In this document: one piece after another, positions 18,813-27,485 of the stretch
Layout: each line of letters starts with the position of its first letter
Numbering within the stretch: the first letter of the stretch is position 1
Source of the DNA: Peribacillus sp. FSL P2-0133
GTDB lineage: Bacteria > Bacillota > Bacilli > Bacillales > DSM-1321
Direction of reading: 5' to 3'
NCBI RefSeq assembly: GCF_037975445.1
Contig: NZ_CP150254.1
Location: 2,726,001 to 2,790,000, forward strand
Length of the DNA stretch: 64,000 nucleotides
The notes under the pieces: generated by a model
What the model was told of the DNA's origin: nothing
The model's database searches: none
The model's input: the letters and a program-made list of their open reading frames with translations, nothing else
Position numbers and translations under genes: made by a program

Positions 18813-20363
18813 TTGCCACGGGAATTATTGTTATACATACTCGTAGTTATAATGGCAGGTGTTTTAAGCTTTTTCCTGTGTTTATTTGCACAGTTAAGGA
18901 TCAAGGATGCACCTGGAGCAAAACCCTATATTCTCGTGACATTATTGTCTTCCATTTTTACTTTTTCCTATGCTTTCGAACTTTCCAGTACATCTTTGGA
19001 ACAAATCATATTCTGGTTAAGGGTCGAGTACTTGGCCTTACCATTCATCCCAGTATTCCTTTTGTTGATGTGCATTGAATATATAGGGCAGAGAATTAAG
19101 AAGGTTTGGCAATATGCGCTCTTCATCATTCCGTTCATCACCATCTTCTTGCATTATACAAATGACCTTCATCACTTGTATTACAAATCAATGGAATTGA
19201 GAAGCGATAGTCCTTTTCCAATTATAAAATTGGTGGGGGGCCCTTGGTTTTACGTCCAATCCCTATTTCTTTTTTTATGTGTCATGATAAGTATAATCAT
19301 ATTGCTAAAGCAGGTGAAAAAATCCTCATTCAGATTCAGGATGCAAATATCAATGATGGTGGCAGGTCTTCTTATTCCTATAATGGCAAATTACTATTAT
19401 ATTAATGGATTAAGCTCATATGGTATCGATCTTGGTCCTGTATCCATGAGTATCACGTTTATCTTTCATGGTGCGGCACTTTTGACTTTTCAAATGTTCA
19501 ATGTAGCCCCGATCGCTCGGGAAACTGTCTTTGAAAGTATGAAAGAGGGTGTCATCGTTTTAAATCAACAGGGTTTGATTGTTGACTATAACCATGGAAT
19601 GCGCAAAGTCATACCCATGTTGGATGAACATTCCATAGGTAAATCGATTACAAGTGTGCTAAATGGGAATCATCATCTTAGCGAAATAATCGAACTTAAG
19701 CAAGACAGTGATTTTAATTGCAGCCTAAATGGTAAATTGGTTCATTACCATATTGGTTTTTCACCCGTGCTCAACAAAAGTAACCTGCCTATCGGACAGA
19801 TCATCACCTTCGCCAACGTAACTGAAAGAGTGCTTATGCTGGAAAAGTTGAAACAACTGGCCAGCTTGGATGGATTAACCCAAATATTGAATAGAACATT
19901 TTTCATTAATGAATCGGAAATGTTATTCGATGCTCTAAGCATGGAAGGCGGCAGTGTTTCAGTCATCATGTTCGATATCGATCATTTCAAAGATGTAAAT
20001 GATACTTTTGGACATGAAGCAGGGGATGCGGTCATAACGCTTGTTGCAAATACTGCAAAGGAACACATTCGGGAAGGAGATTTATTGGGGCGTTATGGCG
20101 GTGAAGAATTTATCATATGTTTGCCGGACACCGCTTTAGCCACTGCATATGAGTTGGCCGATATTATAAGGGAAAAGGTATCTGAAAGCATTACAGTTGT
20201 TAATGAAGAAAAGATTTCCGTTTCCTGTAGTTTCGGGGTGACTCATGTCTTAATTAAAGCTGGTGACCGAAGCCAATCCATCAAAACATTGATGCCACGG
20301 GCCGACCAAGCCTTATATGCCGCAAAGAAGAATGGACGAAATTGTGTAAAGATCATCGCCTAA
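18813..20363 (+). CDS. Membrane-bound PAS-GGDEF diguanylate cyclase
   Basis: A 516-residue protein that should make c-di-GMP at the membrane. About seven hydrophobic segments fill residues 1-220 and resemble the 7TM sensor of HisKA_7TM proteins. A PAS-like domain follows (about 230-345, VLNQQGLIVDYN onward), and then the cyclase domain with FDIDHFKDVND and GGEEF at 429-433. An RxxD inhibitory site (R420-D423) sits exactly five residues before GGEEF, so product feedback inhibition is expected. Start: TTG at 18813, nine bases after AACGGAG; a TTG three codons earlier abuts that site. No neighbouring EAL or PilZ gene. The ligand of the membrane sensor is unknown. Confidence 0.9.
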   Translation: MPRELLLYILVVIMAGVLSFFLCLFAQLRIKDAPGAKPYILVTLLSSIFTFSYAFELSSTSLEQIIFWLRVEYLALPFIPVFLLLMCIEYIGQRIKKVWQYALFIIPFITIFLHYTNDLHHLYYKSMELRSDSPFPIIKLVGGPWFYVQSLFLFLCVMISIIILLKQVKKSSFRFRMQISMMVAGLLIPIMANYYYINGLSSYGIDLGPVSMSITFIFHGAALLTFQMFNVAPIARETVFESMKEGVIVLNQQGLIVDYNHGMRKVIPMLDEHSIGKSITSVLNGNHHLSEIIELKQDSDFNCSLNGKLVHYHIGFSPVLNKSNLPIGQIITFANVTERVLMLEKLKQLASLDGLTQILNRTFFINESEMLFDALSMEGGSVSVIMFDIDHFKDVNDTFGHEAGDAVITLVANTAKEHIREGDLLGRYGGEEFIICLPDTALATAYELADIIREKVSESITVVNEEKISVSCSFGVTHVLIKAGDRSQSIKTLMPRADQALYAAKKNGRNCVKIIA

Positions 20364-20383
20364 GATAACAGAACCATCCCATT

Positions 20384-20411
20384 AAACCTTGAACTTGTTC
20401 TAGGTTTTTTT
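20384..20411 (+). terminator. Rho-independent terminator
   Basis: AAACCT-T-GAAC pairs with GTTC-T-AGGTTT around a 2-base loop (one T-T mismatch), then a T-run. It lies between convergent genes. Confidence 0.8.
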
Positions 20412-20464
20412 ATTGTGTTCAAAATTCCTGACAATATTGAACTGTATAATGCATAATAAATGCC

Positions 20465-21178
20465 CTACTTTTTACTTGCTCTGTATACTCTATATCCGAG
20501 GCTGTTTCCATAAGATAGAATGAGGCGGTAATGTTCGTCCATGACTCGTTCCAAGGATTCATTCAATGGCTGAACGAGGCTATTTAATGCTGAAGAATTC
20601 ATTAATTCCTCTAAGACGGTACTCGATCTCAAGATTTTTAAATCTGTAAATCCGTTTTGTTGGAAGGCCTTTAACCATTCGGATTGCGTCAATAATTCTC
20701 TTAAATTATAAAAGTCCATGATTTCTTTTTTTGAGGCAGAATCAAGGCTGGTTTCTGCTGTCATATCAATGGATAACAAAGTTCCTTCTAGTTTAAGGAC
20801 CCTGAAAAATTCACGGAGCGATTTTTGTATATCCGTGAATGCAGTCGTTGATTCGGCTATGATAAAGTCAAAAGAATGATTGTCAAAAGGCAGTTCTTCT
20901 ATTGAAGCCTTATATAGGTCAATGCTTAAGTTAGCTTGTTGGAATCTTTTTTTTGCATGTTTCACCATCTCTGGGTGATTATCAAGCGCGGATACTTGGC
21001 AAAGAAACGTTTTTGCCAAGTAAGATGAGGTTTGCCCAGTCCCGCATCCGGCATCAAGGATTATTGACGTATGATCGATTTCTTCATTTTTCAAGAGCTG
21101 CTTAGTCAGTTCAAATCCACCAGGGTGTGCCCCTTCAATTCCAATTATGGCTAGTGCGTCTTGGTATGAGTGGTTCAT
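20465..21178 (-). CDS. Class I SAM-dependent methyltransferase
   Basis: A 237-residue enzyme of the Methyltransf_11/25 type. Motif I is IILDAGCGTGQTS (residues about 39-51), motif II is VSALDNHPEM, and ELPFDNHSFDFIIAES is the motif IV region. The C-terminal half is typical of small-molecule (ubiE-like) methyltransferases. Start ATG with GGAG RBS on the minus strand. Converges on the GGDEF gene and is divergent from the small glycine-rich gene. Substrate unknown. Confidence 0.85.
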   Translation of the reverse strand: MNHSYQDALAIIGIEGAHPGGFELTKQLLKNEEIDHTSIILDAGCGTGQTSSYLAKTFLCQVSALDNHPEMVKHAKKRFQQANLSIDLYKASIEELPFDNHSFDFIIAESTTAFTDIQKSLREFFRVLKLEGTLLSIDMTAETSLDSASKKEIMDFYNLRELLTQSEWLKAFQQNGFTDLKILRSSTVLEELMNSSALNSLVQPLNESLERVMDEHYRLILSYGNSLGYRVYRASKK

Positions 21179-21353
21179 GGCATAATCTCCTTTGGTACAT
21201 GTATAAATGTATTTTATGCTTTGGTTTCAAAGTGTGTTTAACCATTAACAAGGAATATAGGAAAGACTTTTAAAGGTTTGGTGGGTATTTAATTCATGCA
21301 GGCTAGTCCCCGAATGCATACGATGTATAATCGACGGACAAGGGGAGTGTAAA

Positions 21354-21614
21354 ATGGGTTATCATAATTATTATCATAAATGCAGGCAAGGTGTTGGAAG
21401 GCCGGTTGAAATTCGTACAAGTAGAGGAACCGTTCATCGGGGAATCATACACCGGGTTACACCGAACCGTGTATATATTCGTCCATTTGACGGTGGCGGA
21501 AACCTTGGTGGGTTTGGTTATGGAGGTTTTAATGCAGGATTTGGATGGGGTGCTGCAAATGGATTTGCCTTTGGGGCAATTGCATCTTTAGTTTTTCTCG
21601 CATTTCTCTGGTAA
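21354..21614 (+). CDS. Small glycine/aromatic-rich protein with C-terminal membrane span
   Basis: An 86-residue protein with three parts: a basic N-terminus with YHNYYHKCRQG, a short beta-rich piece (PVEIRTSRGTVHRGIIHRV) that resembles an SH3/LSm-like strand pattern, and a Gly-Phe repeat (GGFGYGGFNAGFGWG) leading into a hydrophobic C-terminal span (residues about 70-86). The RBS AAGGGGAG precedes ATG. I do not recognise a named family; short proteins of this design occur in Bacillus and may be spore- or envelope-associated. Followed by its own terminator. Confidence 0.65.
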   Translation: MGYHNYYHKCRQGVGRPVEIRTSRGTVHRGIIHRVTPNRVYIRPFDGGGNLGGFGYGGFNAGFGWGAANGFAFGAIASLVFLAFLW

Positions 21615-21632
21615 TCGAATGATGAAAATATT

Positions 21633-21663
21633 AAAAAACCTGAAAAATTATCAGGTTTTTTAT
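21633..21663 (+). terminator. Rho-independent terminator
   Basis: AAAAAACCTGA pairs with TCAGGTTTTTT over a 7-base loop, with T-run. Confidence 0.88.
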
Positions 21664-21883
21664 TTTGTTCACAATCGGAATCCAACCAAAAAAACTGGAA
21701 AGAAATATGAATAGCAGTACGGCTTCTTTTTTCTGGATTTAATCTCTAATCGATCCTTTTTGTTGAACTTTCTTCTTTTTGGGGGTTCAACACAAATACA
21801 TACAGCTGATCTTTCTGTTTTCACTCCTGTTATCCGTTAGTAAAACTGTAAAACCTTGAATTAAGTTGGCTTGATTGCTGAAG

Positions 21884-22558
21884 TTAAAAAGACCGGGCAA
21901 GACGGAATCCTAGGTCGTCTATGCAAAATGTCGGATGGCTGCGCCGACGACATGAAGCTCCACAACCCCTGGCATCCTCAGCCCAGCTACCACCTCGAAA
22001 AATACGGTAGGTGCCGTACACTTGTTCATCATATAAATCCCAGCACCACTCCCAAACATTCCCTAACATATCATGCAAACCCCATGGATTCGGTTCCTTT
22101 GTTCCTACTTCATGGATTATGCCCCCTGAATTTTCGTTATACCAGGCAATCTTATTCAGATCACCATATCTATAACCAGCAGTCCCAGCTTTACATGCAT
22201 ATTGCCACTCTGCTTCTGAAGGAAGTCGAAAACCGCTTGATTCCCAATCACAAACTATGTTTTCACCATTTTTAGAATAACACTCTCCCAGTCCAGCTTT
22301 CCGTGAAAGTAGATTACAAAAAGAAATTGCATCATTCCAAGAAATATTCACAACAGGTTTTAAATCTCGATCAAAAGAATTAGGCGATTTATTTGTAATA
22401 TCATAGTAGAAATCCCTAGTAACAGGATAACGGGCAAGAAGGAATGGTCTTATTTCAGCTTTCCATTTGCTTTTAATTCTGTCGTCCCTTAATTCTATTT
22501 CTCCCCCTGGAATTTTCACCATTGGACAGTTAATGTAACTCATTATTTCCTTAGACAA
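21884..22558 (-). CDS. SUMF1/formylglycine-generating-enzyme-like domain protein
   Basis: A protein of about 224 residues of the FGE-sulfatase (SUMF1) domain family: IPGGEIELRDD near the start, PVTRDFYYDIT, VVNISWNDAISFCNLLS, RLPSEAEWQYACKAG, PNPWGLHDMLGNVWEW, FRGGSW and GFRLAR at the end. The first catalytic cysteine of true FGEs (in GGSxxC) is replaced by Glu here (GGSWAE), while a cysteine is kept at the second position (RGC), so copper-dependent formylglycine formation is doubtful. Start: TTG at 22558 lies eight bases after GGAGG; an ATG at 22543 is a weaker alternative. No sulfatase gene nearby. Confidence 0.8.
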   Translation of the reverse strand: MSKEIMSYINCPMVKIPGGEIELRDDRIKSKWKAEIRPFLLARYPVTRDFYYDITNKSPNSFDRDLKPVVNISWNDAISFCNLLSRKAGLGECYSKNGENIVCDWESSGFRLPSEAEWQYACKAGTAGYRYGDLNKIAWYNENSGGIIHEVGTKEPNPWGLHDMLGNVWEWCWDLYDEQVYGTYRIFRGGSWAEDARGCGASCRRRSHPTFCIDDLGFRLARSF

Positions 22559-22863
22559 GCTACCTTCCTCCAAATGATCAGAATTTTACAAATCTTACCA
22601 CAATCAGAACTATTAAATCAATACAAATATAGATTCAAATATGTGCAAACCACCGTTTTGAAGAGGGTATGCGGAGTAGATGTGATTATGTAATGCAATT
22701 ATGATTGGAACACATTAATTTTTCTTGGTGCATGAACTATCGAGCGGGGAAGGGAGCAAGCTTAAGCTTCATGACCCCCATTTAATTAATATTAATAAGT
22801 TTGTAGGTTTTGGAATACAAATTATAAGTGAGTTTCGATACTTTAAATTATGGGGGAGAGCGA
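22559..22863. other. Divergent intergenic region
   Basis: About 300 bases between the SUMF1-like gene (-) and the DUF2935 gene (+). AT-rich; contains AAGCTTAAGCTT (22760-22771) but no hairpin-plus-T-run and no recognised riboswitch. Confidence 0.4.
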
Positions 22864-23661
22864 ATGAACGAGTTTTTGGAAAAAACAGCAAGATTTGAGC
22901 ATCGGTTTTGGCTGCAAATCTTAGGAGACCATGGCAGGTTCATCCATGAGTCTTTAGCTCCGGTTGAAGTGGAAAACATTGAAATTGCCTCAGAATTCAT
23001 TCGAATTTTTGATACTCTCCTTGGTAAAGCCAATTCAGAAGAGATTTCGCAACTAACTGCCATGGCAGAAGAAGAGGCATTAAGGTTTCGAGAGTTTAAG
23101 CTATCCCTACTTAAAGAACATCTGGTAGGTAAAATAAAAATACATCTTTCACCTTCATTCATTAATCATATGGTGAACGAATTAGAAGAATATTTAAGAT
23201 TATTGAAATACTTCAATTCAAATCAAATGCCGCCTGTTTTCCATGAACTTCATCATCATTTGCTTTGGCTGTTAGATGCAGCTGGGCATGCAGGTGCAAT
23301 ATCATCCAATATGGATGAAGTTGAAAAAAGATTAAAGGAGAAAAGTGACCAATATAAAAAACATTTTAATGATTTTTATTTAAAAGCTGTTGAAATGGCT
23401 GGATATTTACGAACCAATCTGTCAACATTCCCAGCATTGGAAAAATTGAATCAGGACGTTACTTTGGAAATTAAATTCTTTCAGCACTTTCTGCTTGAAT
23501 TGGAGGAGCTTGACCTCAGTGCGCAGGCTCTTGGAACGTTTTCACCATTAATGGCAGATCATATGTGGCGTGAAGAATGTTATTATTTAACGAAACTCGC
23601 TGAATCGACAGACACAGAAAAGCCAAACTGCGATCCAGCGAAACCTAGGCTAGTGGAATAA
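22864..23661 (+). CDS. DUF2935 domain protein
   Basis: A 265-residue all-helical protein with two copies of a four-helix, His/Glu-rich unit: FEHRFWLQILGDHGRFIHESL at the start and FFQHFLLELEEL with MADHMWREECYYL at the end. The EH/HGRF and DHMxREE patterns suggest metal (iron or manganese) binding, as expected for DUF2935. ATG at 22864 has RBS GGGGGAG; an upstream in-frame start at 22828 lacks one. Function unknown; single-gene transcript. Confidence 0.85.
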   Translation: MNEFLEKTARFEHRFWLQILGDHGRFIHESLAPVEVENIEIASEFIRIFDTLLGKANSEEISQLTAMAEEEALRFREFKLSLLKEHLVGKIKIHLSPSFINHMVNELEEYLRLLKYFNSNQMPPVFHELHHHLLWLLDAAGHAGAISSNMDEVEKRLKEKSDQYKKHFNDFYLKAVEMAGYLRTNLSTFPALEKLNQDVTLEIKFFQHFLLELEELDLSAQALGTFSPLMADHMWREECYYLTKLAESTDTEKPNCDPAKPRLVE

Positions 23662-23675
23662 AAAAGTGAACCAGA

Positions 23676-23699
23676 GAGCCCTTTCTATAAAAGGGGCTC
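23676..23699. repeat. Hairpin downstream of the DUF2935 gene
   Basis: GAGCCCTTT pairs with AAAGGGGCTC around a 5-base loop. No T-run follows, so termination is uncertain. Confidence 0.5.
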
Positions 23700-23910
23700 A
23701 AATCTGTTGAATTTAACTTCAAACTCAGTAGGATATTTAACTCTTCGAAGAAGCGTTCGGTCATCTTGTCTTTCTGAGCCTCGCATGGTTAAATACGTTT
23801 TTCTCGGTTGGTTAACATTACGGAGTGTAATTTTTAAGGAAGTTAATTCCTATCCTTATGTTATACTAAAAGAACTAAAATCAATTATAGAAGTATAGGA
23901 GTGCTGAAAG

Positions 23911-24561
23911 ATGTTTGGAAATACTTCCAATTTGACAGATGGCATTTATTTTGGAGAATCGTTACCACAACAAATCGCTAAACACATTTTAAAAAAAATC
24001 ATTGAAGGGGAAATAGAAGCTGGAGAGAAAATCGTCGAAGAAGACATTTCCAAAGAATTGAATACGAGCCGTGCACCAGTACGCGAAGCCCTTTATCTAT
24101 TGCAGGTTGACGGTATTGTTGAGAGGATACCAAGACGGGGAACGATCGTCAAGCCATTTTCACAAAAGGAAATCATTGAATATAATGATGTTACGATCGG
24201 GCTGATCCAGATGGGCATTGAATTTTCCCAAGGGAGATGGCACGAAGAAAATAAGCAATCATTACGAAAGCATTTGGAAAGTGCAACGGATGAGTGTAAG
24301 AAAAGTAATGTAATTGAGTATCAAAAAAAAGCTGAACAGATATTTCGATATATTCTTTCAATCGCTAATAACAAAGCATTATCCAGATTTTTTGAGGAAG
24401 CCGGTCATATCCTCATGGTTTTTGCCCAAAGTCAATGGAATACAGAAACGATGGAAAATTTCCATTTAAGATTAAAAATGTCTATTGAGGCCATTATCGA
24501 AGAGGATTTCGTTAAGGCAAAAAATGAAATTCATGAAGCTCTGAATCGTGGAGTGATGTAG
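23911..24561 (+). CDS. GntR-family (FadR/FCD) transcriptional regulator
   Basis: A 216-residue regulator with an N-terminal winged helix (LPQQIAKHILKKIIEGEIEAG, then ISKELNTSRAPVREAL and VERIPRRGTIV, about residues 13-75) and an all-helical FCD-like effector domain. Metal-binding histidines of typical FCD domains are not obvious, so the ligand may be an acid bound without metal. It lies 113 bases upstream of three co-directional short-chain dehydrogenases, and a perfect TTGTCGACAA palindrome sits in that gap, so local repression of the dehydrogenase operon is likely. Confidence 0.88.
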   Translation: MFGNTSNLTDGIYFGESLPQQIAKHILKKIIEGEIEAGEKIVEEDISKELNTSRAPVREALYLLQVDGIVERIPRRGTIVKPFSQKEIIEYNDVTIGLIQMGIEFSQGRWHEENKQSLRKHLESATDECKKSNVIEYQKKAEQIFRYILSIANNKALSRFFEEAGHILMVFAQSQWNTETMENFHLRLKMSIEAIIEEDFVKAKNEIHEALNRGVM

Positions 24562-24582
24562 AGTCTTTGACTCTAAAACCAA

Positions 24583-24615
24583 ATTGTCGACAATCGACAA
24601 AATTAGTGTTATGAT
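24583..24615 (+). promoter_or_regulatory. Dehydrogenase operon promoter with overlapping GntR operator
   Basis: The 12-bp perfect palindrome ATTGTCGACAAT (24583-24594) fits the GTC-GAC core bound by FadR-type GntR regulators. It contains the -35 TCGACA (24587-24592), which has a 17-base spacer to the -10 TATGAT (24610-24615). A second half-site, ATCGACAA, follows at once. Binding by the adjacent GntR protein would block RNA polymerase. Confidence 0.75.
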
Positions 24616-24674
24616 GTAATCGTATTCAAACAAGAATATCATCACCAAGATCAAAGGGAGAAAGGGAGAATATT

Positions 24675-25463
24675 ATGCAAGCATTTGATTTTACAGAAAA
24701 AGTAGCAATTGTTACCGGTGGCGGCGGGGGTATCGGCCGGGCAGCTTCTATTACACTTTCAGAGTATGGAGCCAAAGTGGTTGTTGTAGACCTTTCTGAA
24801 GAGGCTGGCATGTTAACGGTTAATGAAATCAAAGAAAAAGGCGGCGAAGCGAAGTTTGTTAAAGCCGATGTTACAAATGAAGACGATATAAAAAATTATG
24901 TTCAAAAAACGATAGATTCTTATGGGAAAATCGATATTTTCCTGAATAATGCAGGGTGGGAAGGCAAAATCATGCCACTTGTCGATTATCCTACTGAAGT
25001 TTTCGATCAATTAATGTCAATAAATGTACGCGGCGTTTTCTTGGGTTTGAAACATGTATTGCCCTATATGATTGAACAAAAAAGCGGGGCGGTCGTGAAT
25101 ACAGCTTCAGGAGCTGGCTTACTCGCAACGCCAAACATGGTGGCGTATGGTGCAAGTAAACATGCGGTTCTTGGAATGACGAAAACTGCTGGTGTCGAAG
25201 TTGCTCCCCATGGTGTACGGGTGAATGCCGTCTGCCCAGGTGTCGTCAACACGGCTATGATGCGGTCGATTGAAAGCGGATTTGGTCAAGGTGATTCCGC
25301 GGCAGCTGAAACGGCTAGAAAACAGTTGGAAGCAACGACTCCGGATGGTCGGTATGCTGAGCCGCAGGAAATTGCAAATCTAATGATGTACTTAGTATCA
25401 GATCTTTCCAGCCACATTACGGGTCAAGAACTTGTAATTGACGGCGGGGCCATTTTAATCTGA
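24675..25463 (+). CDS. Short-chain dehydrogenase/reductase (SDR 1 of 3)
   Basis: A 262-residue classical SDR: cofactor motif TGGGGGIG (residues 15-22), an acidic residue after the second strand (VVVDLS) favouring NAD(H), NNAG, the catalytic Ser in NTASGAG and YGASK with the Tyr-Lys pair, plus a C-terminal HITGQELVIDGGA. It opens a three-SDR operon under the GntR-type operator. An NAD-dependent alcohol or hydroxy-ester oxidation is likely; substrate unknown. Confidence 0.9.
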   Translation: MQAFDFTEKVAIVTGGGGGIGRAASITLSEYGAKVVVVDLSEEAGMLTVNEIKEKGGEAKFVKADVTNEDDIKNYVQKTIDSYGKIDIFLNNAGWEGKIMPLVDYPTEVFDQLMSINVRGVFLGLKHVLPYMIEQKSGAVVNTASGAGLLATPNMVAYGASKHAVLGMTKTAGVEVAPHGVRVNAVCPGVVNTAMMRSIESGFGQGDSAAAETARKQLEATTPDGRYAEPQEIANLMMYLVSDLSSHITGQELVIDGGAILI

Positions 25464-25497
25464 TAAGCAATAGACTTTATTATAGGGGGACGAATAC

Positions 25498-26250
25498 ATG
25501 AGTTTAAAAGGAAAAGTCATAGTAATTACAGGAGCAGGCAGCGGAATTGGAAAGGAAACGGCATTTAAATTAGCTGAACAGGGAGCTATTGTCGTAGCGG
25601 CTGATTACAATGATGTTGCTGCTAAAGAAACGGCTGAATCTATTCAACAAAAGGGAGGCATGGCTTCTTTTGTGAAAGTGGATGTAGCTAAAGCGGAAGA
25701 AGTGGAAGCGATGGTAGAAGCTGCAGTTGCCAATCATGGCACCATCGACGGAATTTTCAACAACGCTGGAATTGGACTAGTAAAACCATTTTTAGAGATG
25801 GATCCAGAGTCTTATCACAGAGTCGTTGATGTTGATCAACACGGCGTTTATTATGGCATGTATTATGCAGCAAGGAAGATGGTGGAGCTTGGGGTAACAG
25901 GCGCAACGATTGTTAATACAGCTTCAATATTTGGGACGATGGTTTCAATTGGCAGCTTTAATTACCATGCTGCAAAAGCTGCAGTCATCGCCATGACTAA
26001 ATCAGGAGCAATTGAACTTGCGCAATATGGGATTCGTGTTGTCGGTGTGGCACCAGGTTTTATTGAAACGCCGATCATTGGTGATGATCAAGAGTTCCTG
26101 GACAGTTTGGCACAACTTCATATGAGGAAAAAATTGATTCAGCCAGAAAAAGTTGCTGAAGTTGTAACGTTCCTGTTTTCTGAAAAAGCGGATGCCATTA
26201 ATGGACAAGTCATTCCTGTTGATGATGGATTCTTAAGCTTTAAGGGGTAA
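25498..26250 (+). CDS. Short-chain dehydrogenase/reductase (SDR 2 of 3)
   Basis: A 250-residue classical SDR with TGAGSGIG, AADYND after the second strand, NNAG, Ser in NTASIFG and YHAAK as the Tyr-Lys pair. 34 bases after SDR 1 with RBS AGGGGG. The catalytic and substrate loops differ clearly from SDR 1 and SDR 3, so the three are not a recent duplication; they probably act on successive or stereoisomeric intermediates. Confidence 0.9.
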   Translation: MSLKGKVIVITGAGSGIGKETAFKLAEQGAIVVAADYNDVAAKETAESIQQKGGMASFVKVDVAKAEEVEAMVEAAVANHGTIDGIFNNAGIGLVKPFLEMDPESYHRVVDVDQHGVYYGMYYAARKMVELGVTGATIVNTASIFGTMVSIGSFNYHAAKAAVIAMTKSGAIELAQYGIRVVGVAPGFIETPIIGDDQEFLDSLAQLHMRKKLIQPEKVAEVVTFLFSEKADAINGQVIPVDDGFLSFKG

Positions 26251-26295
26251 ATTATAAATAGATTTTTCAGATAACTTAAAAAGGGAGTTTTGTCA

Positions 26296-27081
26296 ATGAG
26301 CAAACGATTCGATGGCAAAGTAGTAATCATTACAGGTGCAGGATCAGGTTTAGGACAAGCAGCCGCATTGGAAATGGCTAAAGAAGGAGCTAAACTTTCA
26401 TTAGTTGATTTAAACGATGCATCTTTGGAAGCAACAAAAAAATTAATCTTTGAAATTGCACCAAATTCAGATGTGCTTCTGATCACTGCAGATGTTTCGA
26501 ATGAAGAAGCAGTAAAGAACTATGTAGACCAAACAGTCAGCAAATATGGTAGAGTCGATGGTTTTTATAATAATGCGGGTATCGAAGGTAAACAGGCACC
26601 AACGGCTGAATACGATAGCAACGTTTTCAACAAAGTAACAGACATCAATATTAATGGTGTATTTTATGGCATGAAATACATCCTGCCAATCATGAAAGAA
26701 CAAGGATCAGGGGCAGTGGTGAACGTTGCTTCTGTAGGCGGAATTCGTGCTGTGCTTAACCAAGCTGCGTACGTTGCAAGTAAACATGCTGTAGCAGGAT
26801 TAACAAAAACAGCCGCCATAGAGTATGGTCAATACGGAATCAGCATAAATGCCATTGCACCAGGAGTAATCTTAACAGCGATGGTAGAAGGTTCATTCAG
26901 GCAAATAGGCGGGGAGAATTGGGAAGAAGCAATGGCGGATTTCGTCAGTGTGAATCCTAAAAAACGCTTTGGTAAACCTGAAGAAGTCGGCCGTTTAGTC
27001 GCTTTCTTATTATCAGGGGAATCAGAGTTCATCAATGGGGTAGTCATTCCGATTGATGGCGGACAATCATCACAATACTAA
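26296..27081 (+). CDS. Short-chain dehydrogenase/reductase (SDR 3 of 3)
   Basis: A 261-residue classical SDR: TGAGSGLG, VDLNDAS, NNAG, Ser in NVASVGG, YVASK as the Tyr-Lys pair and a FINGVVIPIDGG end. ATG at 26296 is eight bases after GGGAG; a TTG two codons earlier is less well placed. Closest in loop pattern to SDR 1. Last gene of the operon, closed by a strong terminator. Confidence 0.9.
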   Translation: MSKRFDGKVVIITGAGSGLGQAAALEMAKEGAKLSLVDLNDASLEATKKLIFEIAPNSDVLLITADVSNEEAVKNYVDQTVSKYGRVDGFYNNAGIEGKQAPTAEYDSNVFNKVTDININGVFYGMKYILPIMKEQGSGAVVNVASVGGIRAVLNQAAYVASKHAVAGLTKTAAIEYGQYGISINAIAPGVILTAMVEGSFRQIGGENWEEAMADFVSVNPKKRFGKPEEVGRLVAFLLSGESEFINGVVIPIDGGQSSQY

Positions 27082-27087
27082 TTAAGT

Positions 27088-27122
27088 AAAGGGAGTGCCA
27101 GTATTAGGTCACTCCCTTTTAA
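27088..27122 (+). terminator. Rho-independent terminator
   Basis: AAAGGGAGTG pairs perfectly with CACTCCCTTT, then T-tract. Ends the SDR operon. Confidence 0.9.
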
Positions 27123-27166
27123 TGGTATCCTTTATGGTTAGAGACCAAAACTTTTTTGGATTTGAT

Positions 27167-27200
27167 GAAAACGAAGACTTTCTGGGTTTTCGTTTTTTTT
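27167..27200 (+). terminator. Second, downstream terminator
   Basis: AAAACGAA pairs with TTCGTTTT, followed by more T residues. It acts on read-through from the SDR operon; no gene lies between the two terminators. Confidence 0.7.
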
Positions 27201-27279
27201 GCTTATGTAAAAAATCAGTTTATAGCCTAAATGCGAACCTTTAGAATAGATTCAAGAAGCTAAAAAACAGATGAACTCA

Positions 27280-27304
27280 TAAAAAAAACGCCATACAAGG
27301 CGCT
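27280..27304 (-). terminator. Terminator of the small acidic protein gene
   Basis: On the minus strand AAGCGCC-TTGTAT-GGCGTT ends in a run of eight T residues, 26 bases after the stop of the small gene. Confidence 0.85.
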
Positions 27305-27329
27305 TAACAAAATTTCAAGAAACCAATCG

Positions 27330-27485
27330 TTATTTTTCTTTATCATGAAGCTTATCTTCATATTCAGTTTCCAACATACCATACAGACCATTCATTTCTT
27401 GTTCATCAGGATCTGCCCCAAACTCATTTCTATTTTTTTTCTTTTTATCATCAAGGATTTCTTCTTTATCATTCTTCCTATCCAT
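27330..27485 (-). CDS. Small hydrophilic charged protein (51 residues)
   Basis: A 51-codon gene on the minus strand with a perfect RBS (GGAGGTGA, eight bases before ATG) and its own terminator. The product starts MDRKNDKEEILDDKKKK, is almost wholly charged, has a FGADPDEQEMNGLYGML middle and ends KLHDKEK. An earlier ATG closer to the RBS runs into a stop after three codons. No membrane segment or cysteine. Family not recognised; small charged Bacillus proteins of this type are often spore- or stress-related. Confidence 0.75.
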   Translation of the reverse strand: MDRKNDKEEILDDKKKKNRNEFGADPDEQEMNGLYGMLETEYEDKLHDKEK

